Shown in pieces: positions 1 through 9,547 of a stretch of 64,000 nt of DNA. Made by a program: the position numbers and the translations under genes. Numbering within the stretch: the stretch's first letter is position 1; each line of letters starts with the position of its first letter. The notes under the pieces were generated by a model, which saw only the letters and a program-made list of their open reading frames with translations, was not told where the DNA came from and did not search any database. Source of the stretch: Poecilobothrus nobilitatus (Eukaryota; Arthropoda; Insecta; Diptera; Dolichopodidae); assembly GCA_947095535.1 (NCBI GenBank), contig OX352772.1, positions 145,371,447-145,435,446 on the forward strand, given 5' to 3'.

Positions 1-2
1 AA

Positions 3-3000
3 ATCATCAATTTAGTGTTAAATGTGAATTTTTATAGACCTCAATGTGGTTCAACATACATTAGTTTGCCAAAATTAATTCAAAATAAAAAGGCTTGCAT
101 AAATATCCAAAATAATGATAACTACTGTTTTGCTTGGGCTATAGTTTCAGCTATACATCCAGTTAAAAATCAATCTGCTTTAAATCCAACACGCACAAGT
201 AGCTACCCTCATTATTCTTCCGTCTTGAAACTAGATGGGATTAAATTTCCAGTCAGCAGAATAGATATAACAAAATTCGAAAAAATTAATAAAATAAGTG
301 TGAATTTATATGAGCTTATTAAAATAAAAAAGAAATTTAAAATTCTACCAACAAGATTGACTCAAAATAAAGAAGAACAACATGTAAACTTATTAGTTAT
401 TCAGAATCGATATGAAAATAATAAAATCAATGATGATGATGATGATGATGATAATGATGATGATAATGATGCTGATGATGATGAACCAATTTTTTATCAT
501 TATGTTTGGATAAAAAATATTTCCAGACTTTTAGCTAAACAAGGATCAAAACATAATGGAAAGAAATTTATTTGCGACCGATGTTTACATTTTTTCTACA
601 ATAATATTAGTTTACAAAAGCATTTTGAAAATTGTAAAAATTTAAATGGATATAAAGTAAGCTTTCCAGAAAATAAAATAGTAAGATTTATAAACTTTAG
701 AAAAAAAGAACGGATCCCATTTATCATTTATGCAGATTTTGAATGTATACTGAAACCTATGTCCAAAATAGTTCGAAATACAAAGCAATATCAACAACAT
801 ATAGCACATAGTGTAGGATATTATTTAAAAACTTCATATAATTATTCATTATCATGTTATAAAGCTTATCGTGGCATGGATTGTGCAAAGTGGTTCGCAC
901 ATGAATTAGAACAAATTTCCCATGAAATTGAAAGTATTTTCCTTAATTCGAAGCCTATTGACAAACTAACACAAACACAAATTGAAGAATTCTTTTCCTC
1001 CAATACTTGTCATATATGTGAAGAAATATTCAATGAAGGAGACATTAAAGTAAAAGATCACTGTCATTTGACTGGTAATTATAGAGGAGCTGCACATCAA
1101 GCATACAACTTAAATTATAAAAATTCACATACAATTCCAATTGTGTTTCATAATTTAACAAAATATGATGCACACTTACTTATAACAGATATATGTAATA
1201 GTATTCATGGAAAAATTAAAATAATACCAAACAACACCGAAAATTATATTTCCATTATTAAATATATTAAAAACAGTAAAATTATATTAAAATTTATTGA
1301 TTCATTCCGTTTTATGGCATCATCGTTAGATAAATTATCTTCTTATTTAAAAGAAAAAAACATTCTTCATTCACAATTTTCATATTTATGTGATGATAAA
1401 TTACAGTTGTTGGAGAGGAAAGGTGTATTTCCATATGAATACATAAAAGATTGGTCAAGTTTTGATGAAACTGAGCTACCTTCAAAAGATCAATTTTACA
1501 GTTCTTTAAATAAAAGTCATATAAGTTGTGAAGACTATGAACATGCTAAAAATGTTTGGGAAAAATTTAAAATAAAAAATCTGGGTGAATATAGCGATAT
1601 TTATATGAAAGTTGATATACTTCTACTTGCCGATGTATTCGAAAATTTTAGAGAAGGTTGCATAAAGAATTATGGATTAGATGCAGCCCATTATTTCACT
1701 GTGCCAGGTTTAGCATGGGATGCTATGTTAAAATATACTAAAATAGAAATCGATTTAATTGATGATGTTGATATATTACTATTTATTGAAAAAGGTATTA
1801 GAGGTGGACTTACTCAATGTTCTAAAAGATATGCTAAAGCTAACAATAAATATCTTCCTGATTATGATGAAAAACAAGATTCAACATATCTGATGTACTA
1901 TGACATTAATGCAATGTACTCGTGGGCTATGACTCAATATTTACCATACGCAAATCTTCAATGGGTTGAAAACGTTGAGAATTTAGATTTTAATATTCCG
2001 GATGACTCGGAATTTGGTTATATTCTGGAAGTAGATTTAGAATATCCAATAAACATTCATGATGAACAAAAAGATTTACCAATGGCACCAGAGAAATCTG
2101 CTCCACCAGGAACAAGAGAAACAAAAATGTTAGCAACATTATTTGATAAAAAGAATTATGTTATTCACTATAAAAATTTAAAACAATATTTAAATAAAGG
2201 TTTAAAATTAACAAAAATTCATCGTGCTATAATATTTCTACAGAGTGATTGGATGAAATCATTTATTGAATTAAATGCTACTCTAAGAAAAAATGCAAAT
2301 AATGAGTTTTTGAAAAATTTATTCAAATTAGTTTGTAATGCAGTGTTTGGAAAGACGATGGAGAATGTTCGTCTCCGGAGAGATATAAAACTTATTACAT
2401 CTTGGCATGGGCGTTATGGAGCTGAATCTTTGATTGCTAAACCAAATTTTCATTCACGCAAAATTTTTAATGAAAATTTATTATCAATTGAATTATTGAA
2501 AACGGAAGTAATCTTTGATAAACCAATTTATATCGGAATGGCAATACTTGATATTTCTAAAACAAAATTATATGATTTTCATTATAATTTTATGCAAAAA
2601 AAATATAACGATAATTTTCAGTTATGCTATACTGATACAGATTCTCTGATATATGAAATAAAAACAGCTGATCTTTACAAAGATATACAAGATATTGATC
2701 GCTTTGATACATCTGAATATCCTAAAAATAATTTATACGGTATACTTCAAGTAAATAAAAAAATTCCAGGGTTGATGAAGGATGAAAATTTGTTGGACTT
2801 CGTGCTAAAATGTATGCTGTTCAAATTTTAAGAGAAGACTTTACATCTGAAATAACTAAAAAAGCGAAGGGCATTAAAAATTGTGTGTTGAAAAATGAAA
2901 TCACATTTGATGACTATAAAACTTGTTTAGATAAAAATATGGAGTATGTGCATGAACAGAACACTATTAGATCTGAAAAACATAAGCTTTTTACTTTTTC

Positions 3001-3094
3001 ACAGAAAAAAATATCTTTAAGTCCATTTGATAACAAAAGATATTTAGTACCAGACAGCTATAACACACTACCTTGGGGTCATTTTAAAATCTAA
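3..3094 (+). pseudogene. polB: Protein-primed family B DNA polymerase (5' cut by window, frameshifted near 3' end)
   Basis: This enzyme replicates the element's linear DNA from a protein primer. The frame is already open at base 3, so the start lies upstream. An acidic run encoded by GAT repeats (about 430-485) precedes a C2H2-like finger (CDRC...H...C). Exonuclease motif I (YADFEC) follows, then a Cys/His cluster (CHIC...DHCH), exo II (HNLTKYDAHL) and exo III (YSDIYMKVD). The polymerase motifs are A (YYDINAMYSWAM), B (KLVCNAVFGKTMEN) and C (CYTDTDSLIY). Close to 2,790 the frame is lost: the first frame ends at 2,831, while the thumb region with the KMY motif continues in another frame to 3,094. 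A few residues also seem to be missing at the break. All three catalytic polymerase motifs lie before the break. The family assignment is secure, but this copy would give a truncated enzyme. Confidence 0.95.
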
Positions 3095-3206
3095 AATCTA
3101 AAAAAAAAAAAACAAAAATTGATATAATAATAAAAAATTGAATTTTGTATTTAGTTTTTATTTTTTTTCGAAATATGTAGTCAAAATAATACAAATAAAT
3201 ATTTAA

Positions 3207-3626
3207 TTATGTTTTATTCATATCAAAAAGCTCTTTTTCTGAAATTATTTTACAAATTTTATTTACACCACACCTCATACAGTATGGACCATAATTTTCT
3301 ATAAAATCAATTGCATCGTCTCTGCAATCAAATGGTATTAGACAGTTGAAAGCAATGAATAGAGATTTTACATCCTTAACATTTCTTTCGTTTGATTCGT
3401 CAAGGCATCCGGAGCAGTATACCATCTCTTTTCTGTTCTTAAAACATGCCACATCGAATTCTTCATCATTATTATACAGAATGTTTTCAGCCAAATCGAA
3501 GTACTTATATATTAGGTAATAACAGCTCCCCATCCAACAAGCTTCTTTTATTATAAATCTGTTGGGGAATCCGTCAACCTGATATCCCATTCGTTGAATT
3601 GCACTTTCCGGGTAAATAAACGCCAT
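3207..3626 (-). CDS. Polinton-encoded Cys-rich protein, unknown function (139 aa)
   Basis: An intact frame of 139 codons, convergent with the polymerase. The N-terminus contains a short DGFPNRFIIKEA segment that resembles the (I)DIQGF...KFILKE motif read twice just upstream on the same strand. It is therefore probably related to those fragments. Cysteines cluster as CSGC and CMRC...C, compatible with metal binding. No signal peptide or membrane segment is visible. I do not recognise the family; location and intactness support a real gene of the element. Confidence 0.6.
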   Translation of the reverse strand: MAFIYPESAIQRMGYQVDGFPNRFIIKEACWMGSCYYLIYKYFDLAENILYNNDEEFDVACFKNRKEMVYCSGCLDESNERNVKDVKSLFIAFNCLIPFDCRDDAIDFIENYGPYCMRCGVNKICKIISEKELFDMNKT

Positions 3627-3743
3627 ATTATGTTTTTTGAATTTTCAGTACTTAATTAATATATTTTTGTTAAAAACTCACTATTTATATCGTTAAATTT
3701 ATCTAAAAAAAAAAAAATAGAAAAAGGTATGTTTCCCCGTTTG

Positions 3744-3950
3744 TCATCCTATTTCTTTTAAAATAAATTTATTATTATTGTCGCGAAACCCTTGTATATC
3801 AATTATTATATATTCCATTTTTATGTTTTGATGAAAGAATAGCAATTTCTTTCAAGATAAATTTATTGCTATTATCTCGAAAACCTTGTATATCAATGAT
3901 TACATATTCCTTGTTTATTAATATGCTTTTTTCTTTATAGACAAAATCAT
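3744..3950 (-). pseudogene. Two tandem partial gene starts sharing a DIQGF..NKFILKE motif
   Basis: On the minus strand two short frames repeat the same protein motif. One runs from about 3,950 to a stop at 3,799, the other from an ATG at 3,818 to a stop at 3,744 (24 codons). Both read IDIQGFRDN followed by NKFILKE. The DNA of the two copies is clearly duplicated. This looks like the N-terminal part of a protein family common in insect genomes near mobile elements, duplicated and truncated here, with the 139-aa gene next door as a possible third relative. The family link is from recollection of the motif, so moderate to low confidence. Confidence 0.4.
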
Positions 3951-3968
3951 TTATTTTTATACATAAGT

Positions 3969-5174
3969 TTAGATAATTTTGACCACTTCTCCTGTTAATG
4001 GTTTATATTCAATTAAGCGATCATGCAAAATAAGACAATAAGCTGTAGTATTGTCTGGAAGTTTTTTTTAAGTTTTTAATTCAATCTTGACATCAACTGG
4101 TCCCATTTTAAGATTATCATTTTGATAACGAGTATCAATTATGAAGATTGGAGAATTAGTTTTAAAGTTGTCCCATGAAACTAAAGGCTCTGATAATGAG
4201 TTATTATGATAAAAGCTTCTAAAATTCGAATATGCTTCATATGCTAAAGCATAACGATTTTTTGTAAAATCTAAATTCATATCTTCATATGGATATGATT
4301 CTGAATTTAAATATACTTTTATATTTTCAATATCACAATAATTAAAAGTTGAAGGATCTTCATCCAGTTTATTTTGTTTACCAGTCTGTAGAGCAAAAAT
4401 AATAAAACGAGGTTTTTCAAGTTGTGAGGCTGTTTTAACATTCCAAATATGATGTGTAGTTCCTGCTGGTAATGTGGGATATTCATGTAATTCCCAATTT
4501 CTAAAAGGAATTTTCATAACCGAACCATTTCCAATACTTTTGTATAAATTTAATTTAAGATTATCAGCTAAGTTAATATGTTGAACCTTCCAATATATTT
4601 TTGTAACAGTAATTTTTGGTTTTTCACTTGCATTAGCACTGCTACATAATAATGAATTATCATTTGATCGAGAACGAGTTAATATTAATTCATGTTTTGC
4701 ATTTGGAATAATGTTTTTGTAGTCTTCAGCAAACCCTATTAATCTTTTTAATGGTATACAAAAATTAAAATATAAATTATTTATTTTAATTGATGCATCA
4801 GGTGACCAACTTCCATTGTATAAAGCTCTACTTTCATTTGGGTTGAGTGAAATATAGTTTTTTAATGTTGAAGTTATTCCAACATTACGATTATGATCAA
4901 TTTCCTTACCATTAAGTTCATAGCGAATTTCATCAAATAGAAATGGTATAGCACTATTAACTAGTTTAGTGTGAGTAACAACTGTTCCATCATGTTTTGA
5001 TACATATCCTTCAATGCAGATTAGACTTGTTGAGGGTAATATATTTAAGTTCTGATTTTGTATTTGTATTCGTATAATATCGCTTAATCCAAATGAGTTT
5101 AAGAATGGTGAATATGAATGCCATTGAGCGCTTGTTATAGTTTCATCAAAAATTGGATCATTAAAGAGTTCCAT
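3969..5174 (-). pseudogene. MCP: Major capsid protein, double jelly-roll type, with an in-frame stop near the C-terminus
   Basis: This is the hexon-like shell protein of Polinton virions. The open frame from ATG 5,174 gives 368 aa. It is predicted rich in beta strands and carries the segments seen in insect Polinton double-jelly-roll proteins: an N-terminal LFNDPIFDETI, a DEIRYELNGKEID strand pair, RNVGITSTLKNY, and LIGFAEDYKNIIPNAKHELI. A TAA at 4,068-4,070 ends it. The same frame then stays open for another 32 codons, to a TAA at 3,969-3,971, and this tail still looks like capsid C-terminus (YCLILHDRLIEY...). I infer a premature stop in a frame of about 400 codons. The gene starts 2 nt after the 59-aa gene ends. 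Confidence 0.85.
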
Positions 5175-5175
5175 T

Positions 5176-5355
5176 TTAATTTACTTTTAGATGATATCCA
5201 AGAGATTTTAAATATTCTTTATTTTCAAAAGATAATCGTTTTTTGTATTTTAATTGTTGAGTACCTCCTCCATTGACTACCTTTAATGAATTAAGGTGAT
5301 GTTTATCATTCCGTGAATTTATATTGGATTGATAATTTTGATTAAATACGATCAT
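5176..5355 (-). CDS. Small protein between penton and capsid genes (59 aa)
   Basis: A complete 59-codon frame from ATG at 5,355 to TAA at 5,176-5,178. It overlaps the 3' end of the penton-like gene by 14 nt and stops 2 nt before the capsid start, so it sits tightly inside a leftward gene array. The product is basic and polar, with a glycine turn (NGGGTQQ) and a C-terminal FENKEYLKSLGY segment. The packing, intact frame and position between two virion genes argue that it is real. It may be a minor virion or assembly protein; that is inference only. Confidence 0.6.
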   Translation of the reverse strand: MIVFNQNYQSNINSRNDKHHLNSLKVVNGGGTQQLKYKKRLSFENKEYLKSLGYHLKVN

Positions 5356-6040
5356 CCTGAAGCTTTAAGTGTAATCTTAATGTTATTGTTTCTCCTCGAA
5401 AATTAATTAAATTACCGTTCTGATCAAGGAGTTTTACAGTAATAGAACTTATCTGATTAATAGTTACCGGCAAATAAATTACATTCTTAGGAACTTCAAT
5501 TATTTTATAGCCAGGACTGACATTAATAGAGAATTCATGTAGAATTTGAGCCTCTTTTTCATTAATATAAGCTCCAGAAATAATATTGCATTCTACTCTC
5601 ATTATATTTATTTTATTAATATCAACAAAAAGATCTGAAGTATGCCAATTATTAGCTAATAATTTCTTCTTACTGAAACCTAATAATCTACCAATTGTAT
5701 CTTCTCTTTCAAAATCAATATCCTTATCAGCCAAAATTTCACACTTTAATGTATTATTATTTGCTCTTATAATTAATTTTTCCTTATCTGCTTTAGTTAT
5801 ATTCAACGCTTTCCTAAGAAATAGTTCAATATCACCAATTTCATATGAACCTGTTGGAATTGTAATAGGTTTATCATCAATAATAAATGTATTATTATCC
5901 TCATCTATATTAGGTATTGAGTTATACGTTTGAAAATCAACTAAACCACAGGTATATTCTCTTCCCTTTAGATCTATAGGGGGGGAATAATTAGTTGTCA
6001 ATGTGGAAGAGTTTCCGTTTAAAGTTAATGTTATTGACAT
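5342..6040 (-). CDS. Penton-like minor capsid protein (single jelly-roll candidate)
   Basis: An intact 232-codon gene directly upstream of the small gene and the capsid gene. It begins MSITLTLNG and has alternating beta-strand patterns throughout. The C-terminal third has IEVPKNVIYLPV, a VKLLDQNGNLINF turn and FRGETITLRLHL, a recurrent pattern in the penton-like proteins of arthropod Polintons. Such proteins form the fivefold vertices of the capsid. Assignment rests on gene order and this C-terminal signature; no catalytic residue is expected. Alternative: another beta-rich vertex protein. Confidence 0.7.
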   Translation of the reverse strand: MSITLTLNGNSSTLTTNYSPPIDLKGREYTCGLVDFQTYNSIPNIDEDNNTFIIDDKPITIPTGSYEIGDIELFLRKALNITKADKEKLIIRANNNTLKCEILADKDIDFEREDTIGRLLGFSKKKLLANNWHTSDLFVDINKINIMRVECNIISGAYINEKEAQILHEFSINVSPGYKIIEVPKNVIYLPVTINQISSITVKLLDQNGNLINFRGETITLRLHLKLQDDRI

Positions 6041-6351
6041 GTCTTTAATCGATATAATGAGATATTTCAGTTGTGTATTCTGTTTTTATAGGTTTTTAAG
6101 GCTAATCCAAAATTCAATGATTTAGATTTAAGGCTAATACCCATTAATAATATAATATACATACATACAAAAATCTTTCGTTTAAATTTCTTTTGTTATA
6201 ACTAAGTTCTAATTATTCTTTATCAGTTAGTTTTTTATTTCATTTATGTTCAAATATAGAGAAATAACCTTGAACTTCAACAAAATTATTAATGTAGGTC
6301 AGTTTAAATAAAGCTAGACTAGAATAAAACATTTTTTTTATTTATTTTTTA
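6041..6351. other. Intergenic gap between penton-like and protease genes
   Basis: About 310 bases of AT-rich DNA with no frame of note and no clear promoter motif. It is the largest gap inside the leftward virion block and could hold the promoter for the penton-59aa-capsid genes; that is only inferred from position. Confidence 0.4.
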
Positions 6352-6657
6352 TTATTTTTTATTTACTGATAATATTTTTTTTTTCTTAACAATATGAAAT
6401 AAAAATTCTAAACATAAATGTCCACAATTGTAAGAATTAAAATTTTGATATTTATTATAATTATATGTAAGCTTATCTCCTAAATATTTTATTACTTCTA
6501 ATGGTGGTCTTAAATTTCCAAAACTATCAAAATAATGAGTTATTTCATCATTTTTAAAATAAGCTACCCAATGCGTTCCATATCCAATAGAATTATCCAA
6601 ATTTATTATACCACATTCATATTTCCAAGGTCTACGTATTGGTAAATTATCTCTCAT
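6352..6657 (-). CDS. PRO: Adenain-type cysteine protease
   Basis: A maturation protease of the adenovirus/Ulp1 type that cleaves virion precursors. Catalytic elements are in order: His in GTHWVAYF, Asp in YFDSFGN, and the nucleophile in SYNCGHLCLEFL. The first ATG gives 101 aa, but the frame is open 41 codons further upstream (to a stop at 6,781-6,783). That stretch still looks like protease N-terminus (ALTNIDLENF, FRGVFMRDNLP). There is no ATG in it. The true start has probably been lost, or a non-ATG start or joined transcript is used. The gene's upstream part overlaps the 3' end of the core-peptide-like gene. Confidence 0.85.
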   Translation of the reverse strand: MRDNLPIRRPWKYECGIINLDNSIGYGTHWVAYFKNDEITHYFDSFGNLRPPLEVIKYLGDKLTYNYNKYQNFNSYNCGHLCLEFLFHIVKKKKILSVNKK

Positions 6658-6740
6658 AAAAACTCCTCGAAAATGTTTTAAGTATTTTTTACCAAAGTTT
6701 TCTAAATCAATATTTGTAAGAGCTCTATTGGGTAGCTTGA

Positions 6741-7145
6741 TTAATGGTTTTTTGGATTCAAATAAAGACCTAATCCTGTTTTATATGGTTTTAAATGCAA
6801 TCCATTACCTCCTTTTAATGCAATCGCCTCCATCATTTTATTATGACGTTGACTTTCTTTTAACTCTTTGTGAGCATTTTTAGCATCGTTAACAGCTTTA
6901 GTTATTCCTGCAGCGCCGCCTGAAAGTGCTCCAATAGCAGATAGACCAGCAAATATAGGGATTAAAGGTAAAACTCCTCCAATTTTTGGTACAGGAATTA
7001 TTCGAGGAATGTCAATGTTTTTTTTTTTCTGTCCTTTAGAAAACTTTCTAGCAGCATGCAAAGCTAATTTTATAATATTTTTATTATTCATTGGTAACTT
7101 CATAGTTCTAACAGCTTCTTTTGCTTCGTTTATAATATTTTTCAA
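6741..7145 (-). CDS. Core-peptide-like (pX-like) virion protein, probably the second half of the PLA2 gene
   Basis: 134 codons: a basic N-terminal part with KGQKKKN, then PRIIPVPKIGGVLPLIPIFAG leading into a hydrophobic, glycine/alanine-rich segment (SAIGALSGGAAGI). After that comes an amphipathic helix and a GLGLYLNP tail. Adintovirus-like elements carry such adenovirus pX-like, membrane-active or DNA-condensing peptides. The frame overlaps the PLA2-like frame by 38 nt, next to a run of about 12 T (about 7,167-7,179), and its upstream in-frame codons are again lysine-rich. One gene split by a homopolymer frameshift is therefore likely; two separate genes cannot be excluded. Confidence 0.65.
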   Translation of the reverse strand: MKNIINEAKEAVRTMKLPMNNKNIIKLALHAARKFSKGQKKKNIDIPRIIPVPKIGGVLPLIPIFAGLSAIGALSGGAAGITKAVNDAKNAHKELKESQRHNKMMEAIALKGGNGLHLKPYKTGLGLYLNPKNH

Positions 7146-7551
7146 AGGTTTTTTTCTTTGAATGTTTTTTTTTTTTTAACCCCATACCGAGTTTAACTTT
7201 AGCTTTCATTGTGTTTGTAACTAGATATGAATTTAACCGTTCACCAAAACTTGAATCTTTAGCTTTTGCTCTTTGCCGAGCTTTCTCTACCAATATTTTA
7301 TCTGCTATATGACGTTGATTTTGATCAGTATTTTGAGAATATGCTATATCATGCTCTCGACAAGCCTCGTCTAAACCATTAATTCCTTTATCACCACGTG
7401 CTAATCGTTTTGCTAGTTTTGTCCCAGGACCGCAATAATTATAACCAGGTAAATGTGCTTCAAATGGCAGTTTATTAATTAGAGAATTAACTATACCTTT
7501 TCCATTAACAGTTTTTTGGTTACTGATTGAATATTTATTATAAAGAGACAT
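7108..7551 (-). CDS. Phospholipase A2-like virion protein
   Basis: Carries the parvovirus-type PLA2 core: the calcium loop YCGPGTKL and the catalytic helix CREHDIAYS with the His-Asp pair. In viruses with this domain the enzyme opens endosomal membranes during entry. The Cys-Gly-Pro-Gly loop and HD pair are intact, so the fold may be active. The C-terminus is a lysine-rich tail (LKKKKHSKKK) encoded by homopolymers, where the reading frame probably slips relative to the following core-peptide-like frame. It is divergent from the ATPase gene, with only 56 bp between the two starts, so a shared bidirectional promoter is likely. Confidence 0.85.
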   Translation of the reverse strand: MSLYNKYSISNQKTVNGKGIVNSLINKLPFEAHLPGYNYCGPGTKLAKRLARGDKGINGLDEACREHDIAYSQNTDQNQRHIADKILVEKARQRAKAKDSSFGERLNSYLVTNTMKAKVKLGMGLKKKKHSKKKTFEKYYKRSKRSC

Positions 7552-7607
7552 AATATTAAGTTGTTTAGTTTAAGAAAGTCACTCAAATACTAATCACCTT
7601 TTATAAA

Positions 7608-8291
7608 ATGAAATTTATAAAATTAGATAATGCAGTTAAAATTAAAAATTTTGATCAAAATTCAAAAAAGAAAATAAAAAAACATGGTAAATGTTTTCCA
7701 AATAGTATAAGAGGATTAATAGTCGGACCTTCAAATTGTGGTAAAACTAATGCTATGATAAGTATGCTTTTAGATCCTAAAGAGCTCAAATTTCAAAACT
7801 TATATATCTACTCGAAATCATTGCATTAACCTAAATATGAATATTTAAAAAAATTAATAAAACCAATCAAAGGAATGGGATATAATGAATTTTCAAATAA
7901 TGCTGATGTAATTGAACCATCGGCCTCACAACCAAACTCAATATTTATTTTTGATGATGTAGCTTGTGATAAACAAGATAATATAAGAGCCTATTTTTGT
8001 ATGGGACGTCACCAAGAAGTAGATAGCTTTTATTTATGTCAGTCATATACAAGAATTCCTAAGCATTTAGTTAGAGATAATGCAAATTTTTTGATTATAT
8101 TTAAGCAAGATGATTTAAATTTAAAACATATATATAATGATCATGTGAATTCTGATATGTCATTTAATGAATTTAAAAAATTAAGTGCATGTTGCTGGAG
8201 TGATAATTATGGTTTTCTATTAATTGACAAAGATAGTGGTTTAAATAATGGACGATATAGAAAAAATTTTGATGCATTTGCTAAATTTTAG
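7608..8291 (+). pseudogene. ATPase: FtsK/HerA-type genome packaging ATPase with an internal stop
   Basis: This ATPase pumps the element's DNA into capsids. The Walker A motif is GPSNCGKTN (residues about 40-48) and Walker B is IFIFDDV. A conserved arginine-containing stretch (MGRHQEVDSFYLCQSYTRIPK) and the typical NANFLIIFKQDD follow. An in-frame TAA at 7,827-7,829 cuts the frame after 73 codons, between Walker A and Walker B, while the rest stays open to 8,291. As it stands this copy makes no complete ATPase. Confidence 0.9.
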
Positions 8292-8354
8292 TTAAACCTA
8301 GTTCCGTTAGCAGTTGGCAGTTACAAACTGAACAGGTCATTTAATAGATATCAA

Positions 8355-8480
8355 TTAGTAGTTTGCAGTTAGCAGATAGCAGATAGCAGTTACCAGTCAG
8401 CAGTTAGCGGTTTGCAGTTAGCAGATAGCAGATAGCAGTTACCAGTCAGCAGTTAGCGGTTAGCAGTTAGCAGTTAGCAA
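8355..8480 (+). repeat. Heptanucleotide (GTTAGCA) array with a 49-bp higher-order period
   Basis: Variants of the 7-mer gttagca/gatagca/gttacca follow each other. A block of exactly seven heptads (8,361-8,409) is repeated directly as 8,410-8,458, followed by simple gttagca units; isolated units occur from about 8,306. It lies in the 247-bp gap between the ATPase and the next gene. Confidence 0.9.
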
Positions 8481-8538
8481 GAGAACAGTTCAGTCGATAA
8501 TTTACAGTTAATAATTGAACTAATCCACATTAAAAAAA

Positions 8539-9516
8539 ATGGATGAACAACTTATGAAAGATTTAATGAAAACTCGTAAAAATTTAAAAAGGAAATTTCA
8601 ATCTTTAAAAGTTCAGAAGCTATCAGAAGACCGTAATCGAGAAGAAGCTTTCACTCCAATTACAAAACCATTGAAAGAATTGACAAATGTTGTCAAACAA
8701 CAACAACAATTTTCAAATAGTGTTATCAAACCGGAAATTAAATCGCCTGCTGACGATGATAACACCTTAAAATTAATTAGATCATTTAAGCCAGAAGTTA
8801 AAACGCCTAGCAACAAAAGTAATACTCATAGTAAGTTTATAACTTCAACACCAAATACTATAAAATTTGAGACGTCATCTATAACTGATAATATTATTGA
8901 TGAATCATCAATTTCGCAATTTCCTGTTCTTAGCAAGTCACAACTTGATAAATCATATGGACCCTATTTTGATGAGTCATTAAATGTTCGAAAACTTGGG
9001 AATGCTAAGTTTGAAATAGATGAAATTAGTAAAGATATTTTGATTGATAATGAAGTTTTTAAAGGAACTGATGGTCTATATGAATTGATATTTAAAAAAA
9101 ACCCCATAAACTATACTGAAAGTGATTTAAAAACATATCAACAAATACTTAACAAAACGAATGCACATAGAAGAAATTATGATCATTTAGAGCAAATAAA
9201 AGGAAACAAAGGTTTTAAATACAAAAATATATTAAGAAAATTATATGAACATGATTATAATACTAGACATAAAAAAACTGGTTCAGGTTGTTTGAAAAAA
9301 AATTTTATTAATTATTTTAATAAATCTTCTTCTACACCGGAAACCCATTTAAATTATACAAATCAATCAAATCAGTATGTTTATTGGGATGATCCTAATG
9401 AGTTAGTTGACAGATTAAAACTTTTAATTAGTTCACAATCTGCTGGTAACAATAATCATCACAATGAAATTATATCTATAATTGAAGAGTTAAGAGAAGC
9501 AAATATAATTCAATAG
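8539..9516 (+). CDS. DUF8207-like conserved Polinton protein (325 aa)
   Basis: An intact 325-codon gene. The N-terminal 130 residues are charged and low in complexity, with two similar KPE(I/V)KxP segments. The C-terminal half has the features I associate with the insect DUF8207 family: NEVFKGTDGLYELIFKKNP, a Y/HRRNYDH region, and the closing ELVDRLKLLISSQSAGNNNHHNE. Such proteins recur in arthropod Polintons; their role is unknown, possibly structural or DNA-associated. The 22-residue GSGCLKKNFINYF region separates the two conserved parts. Same strand as ATPase, fibre-like and integrase genes, so probably co-expressed. Confidence 0.7.
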   Translation: MDEQLMKDLMKTRKNLKRKFQSLKVQKLSEDRNREEAFTPITKPLKELTNVVKQQQQFSNSVIKPEIKSPADDDNTLKLIRSFKPEVKTPSNKSNTHSKFITSTPNTIKFETSSITDNIIDESSISQFPVLSKSQLDKSYGPYFDESLNVRKLGNAKFEIDEISKDILIDNEVFKGTDGLYELIFKKNPINYTESDLKTYQQILNKTNAHRRNYDHLEQIKGNKGFKYKNILRKLYEHDYNTRHKKTGSGCLKKNFINYFNKSSSTPETHLNYTNQSNQYVYWDDPNELVDRLKLLISSQSAGNNNHHNEIISIIEELREANIIQ

Positions 9517-9547
9517 CTATTTAGATTAACAATCAGTTAAAACCATA

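Noticed and set aside
5586..5933. Plus-strand frame of 115 codons over the penton-like gene
   Set aside because: Antisense shadow of an intact gene; hydrophobic composition results from the complement of Asn/Lys-rich codons.
8306..8480. CRISPR-like array
   Set aside because: Units are 7 bp without spacers, in a eukaryotic element; it is a minisatellite.
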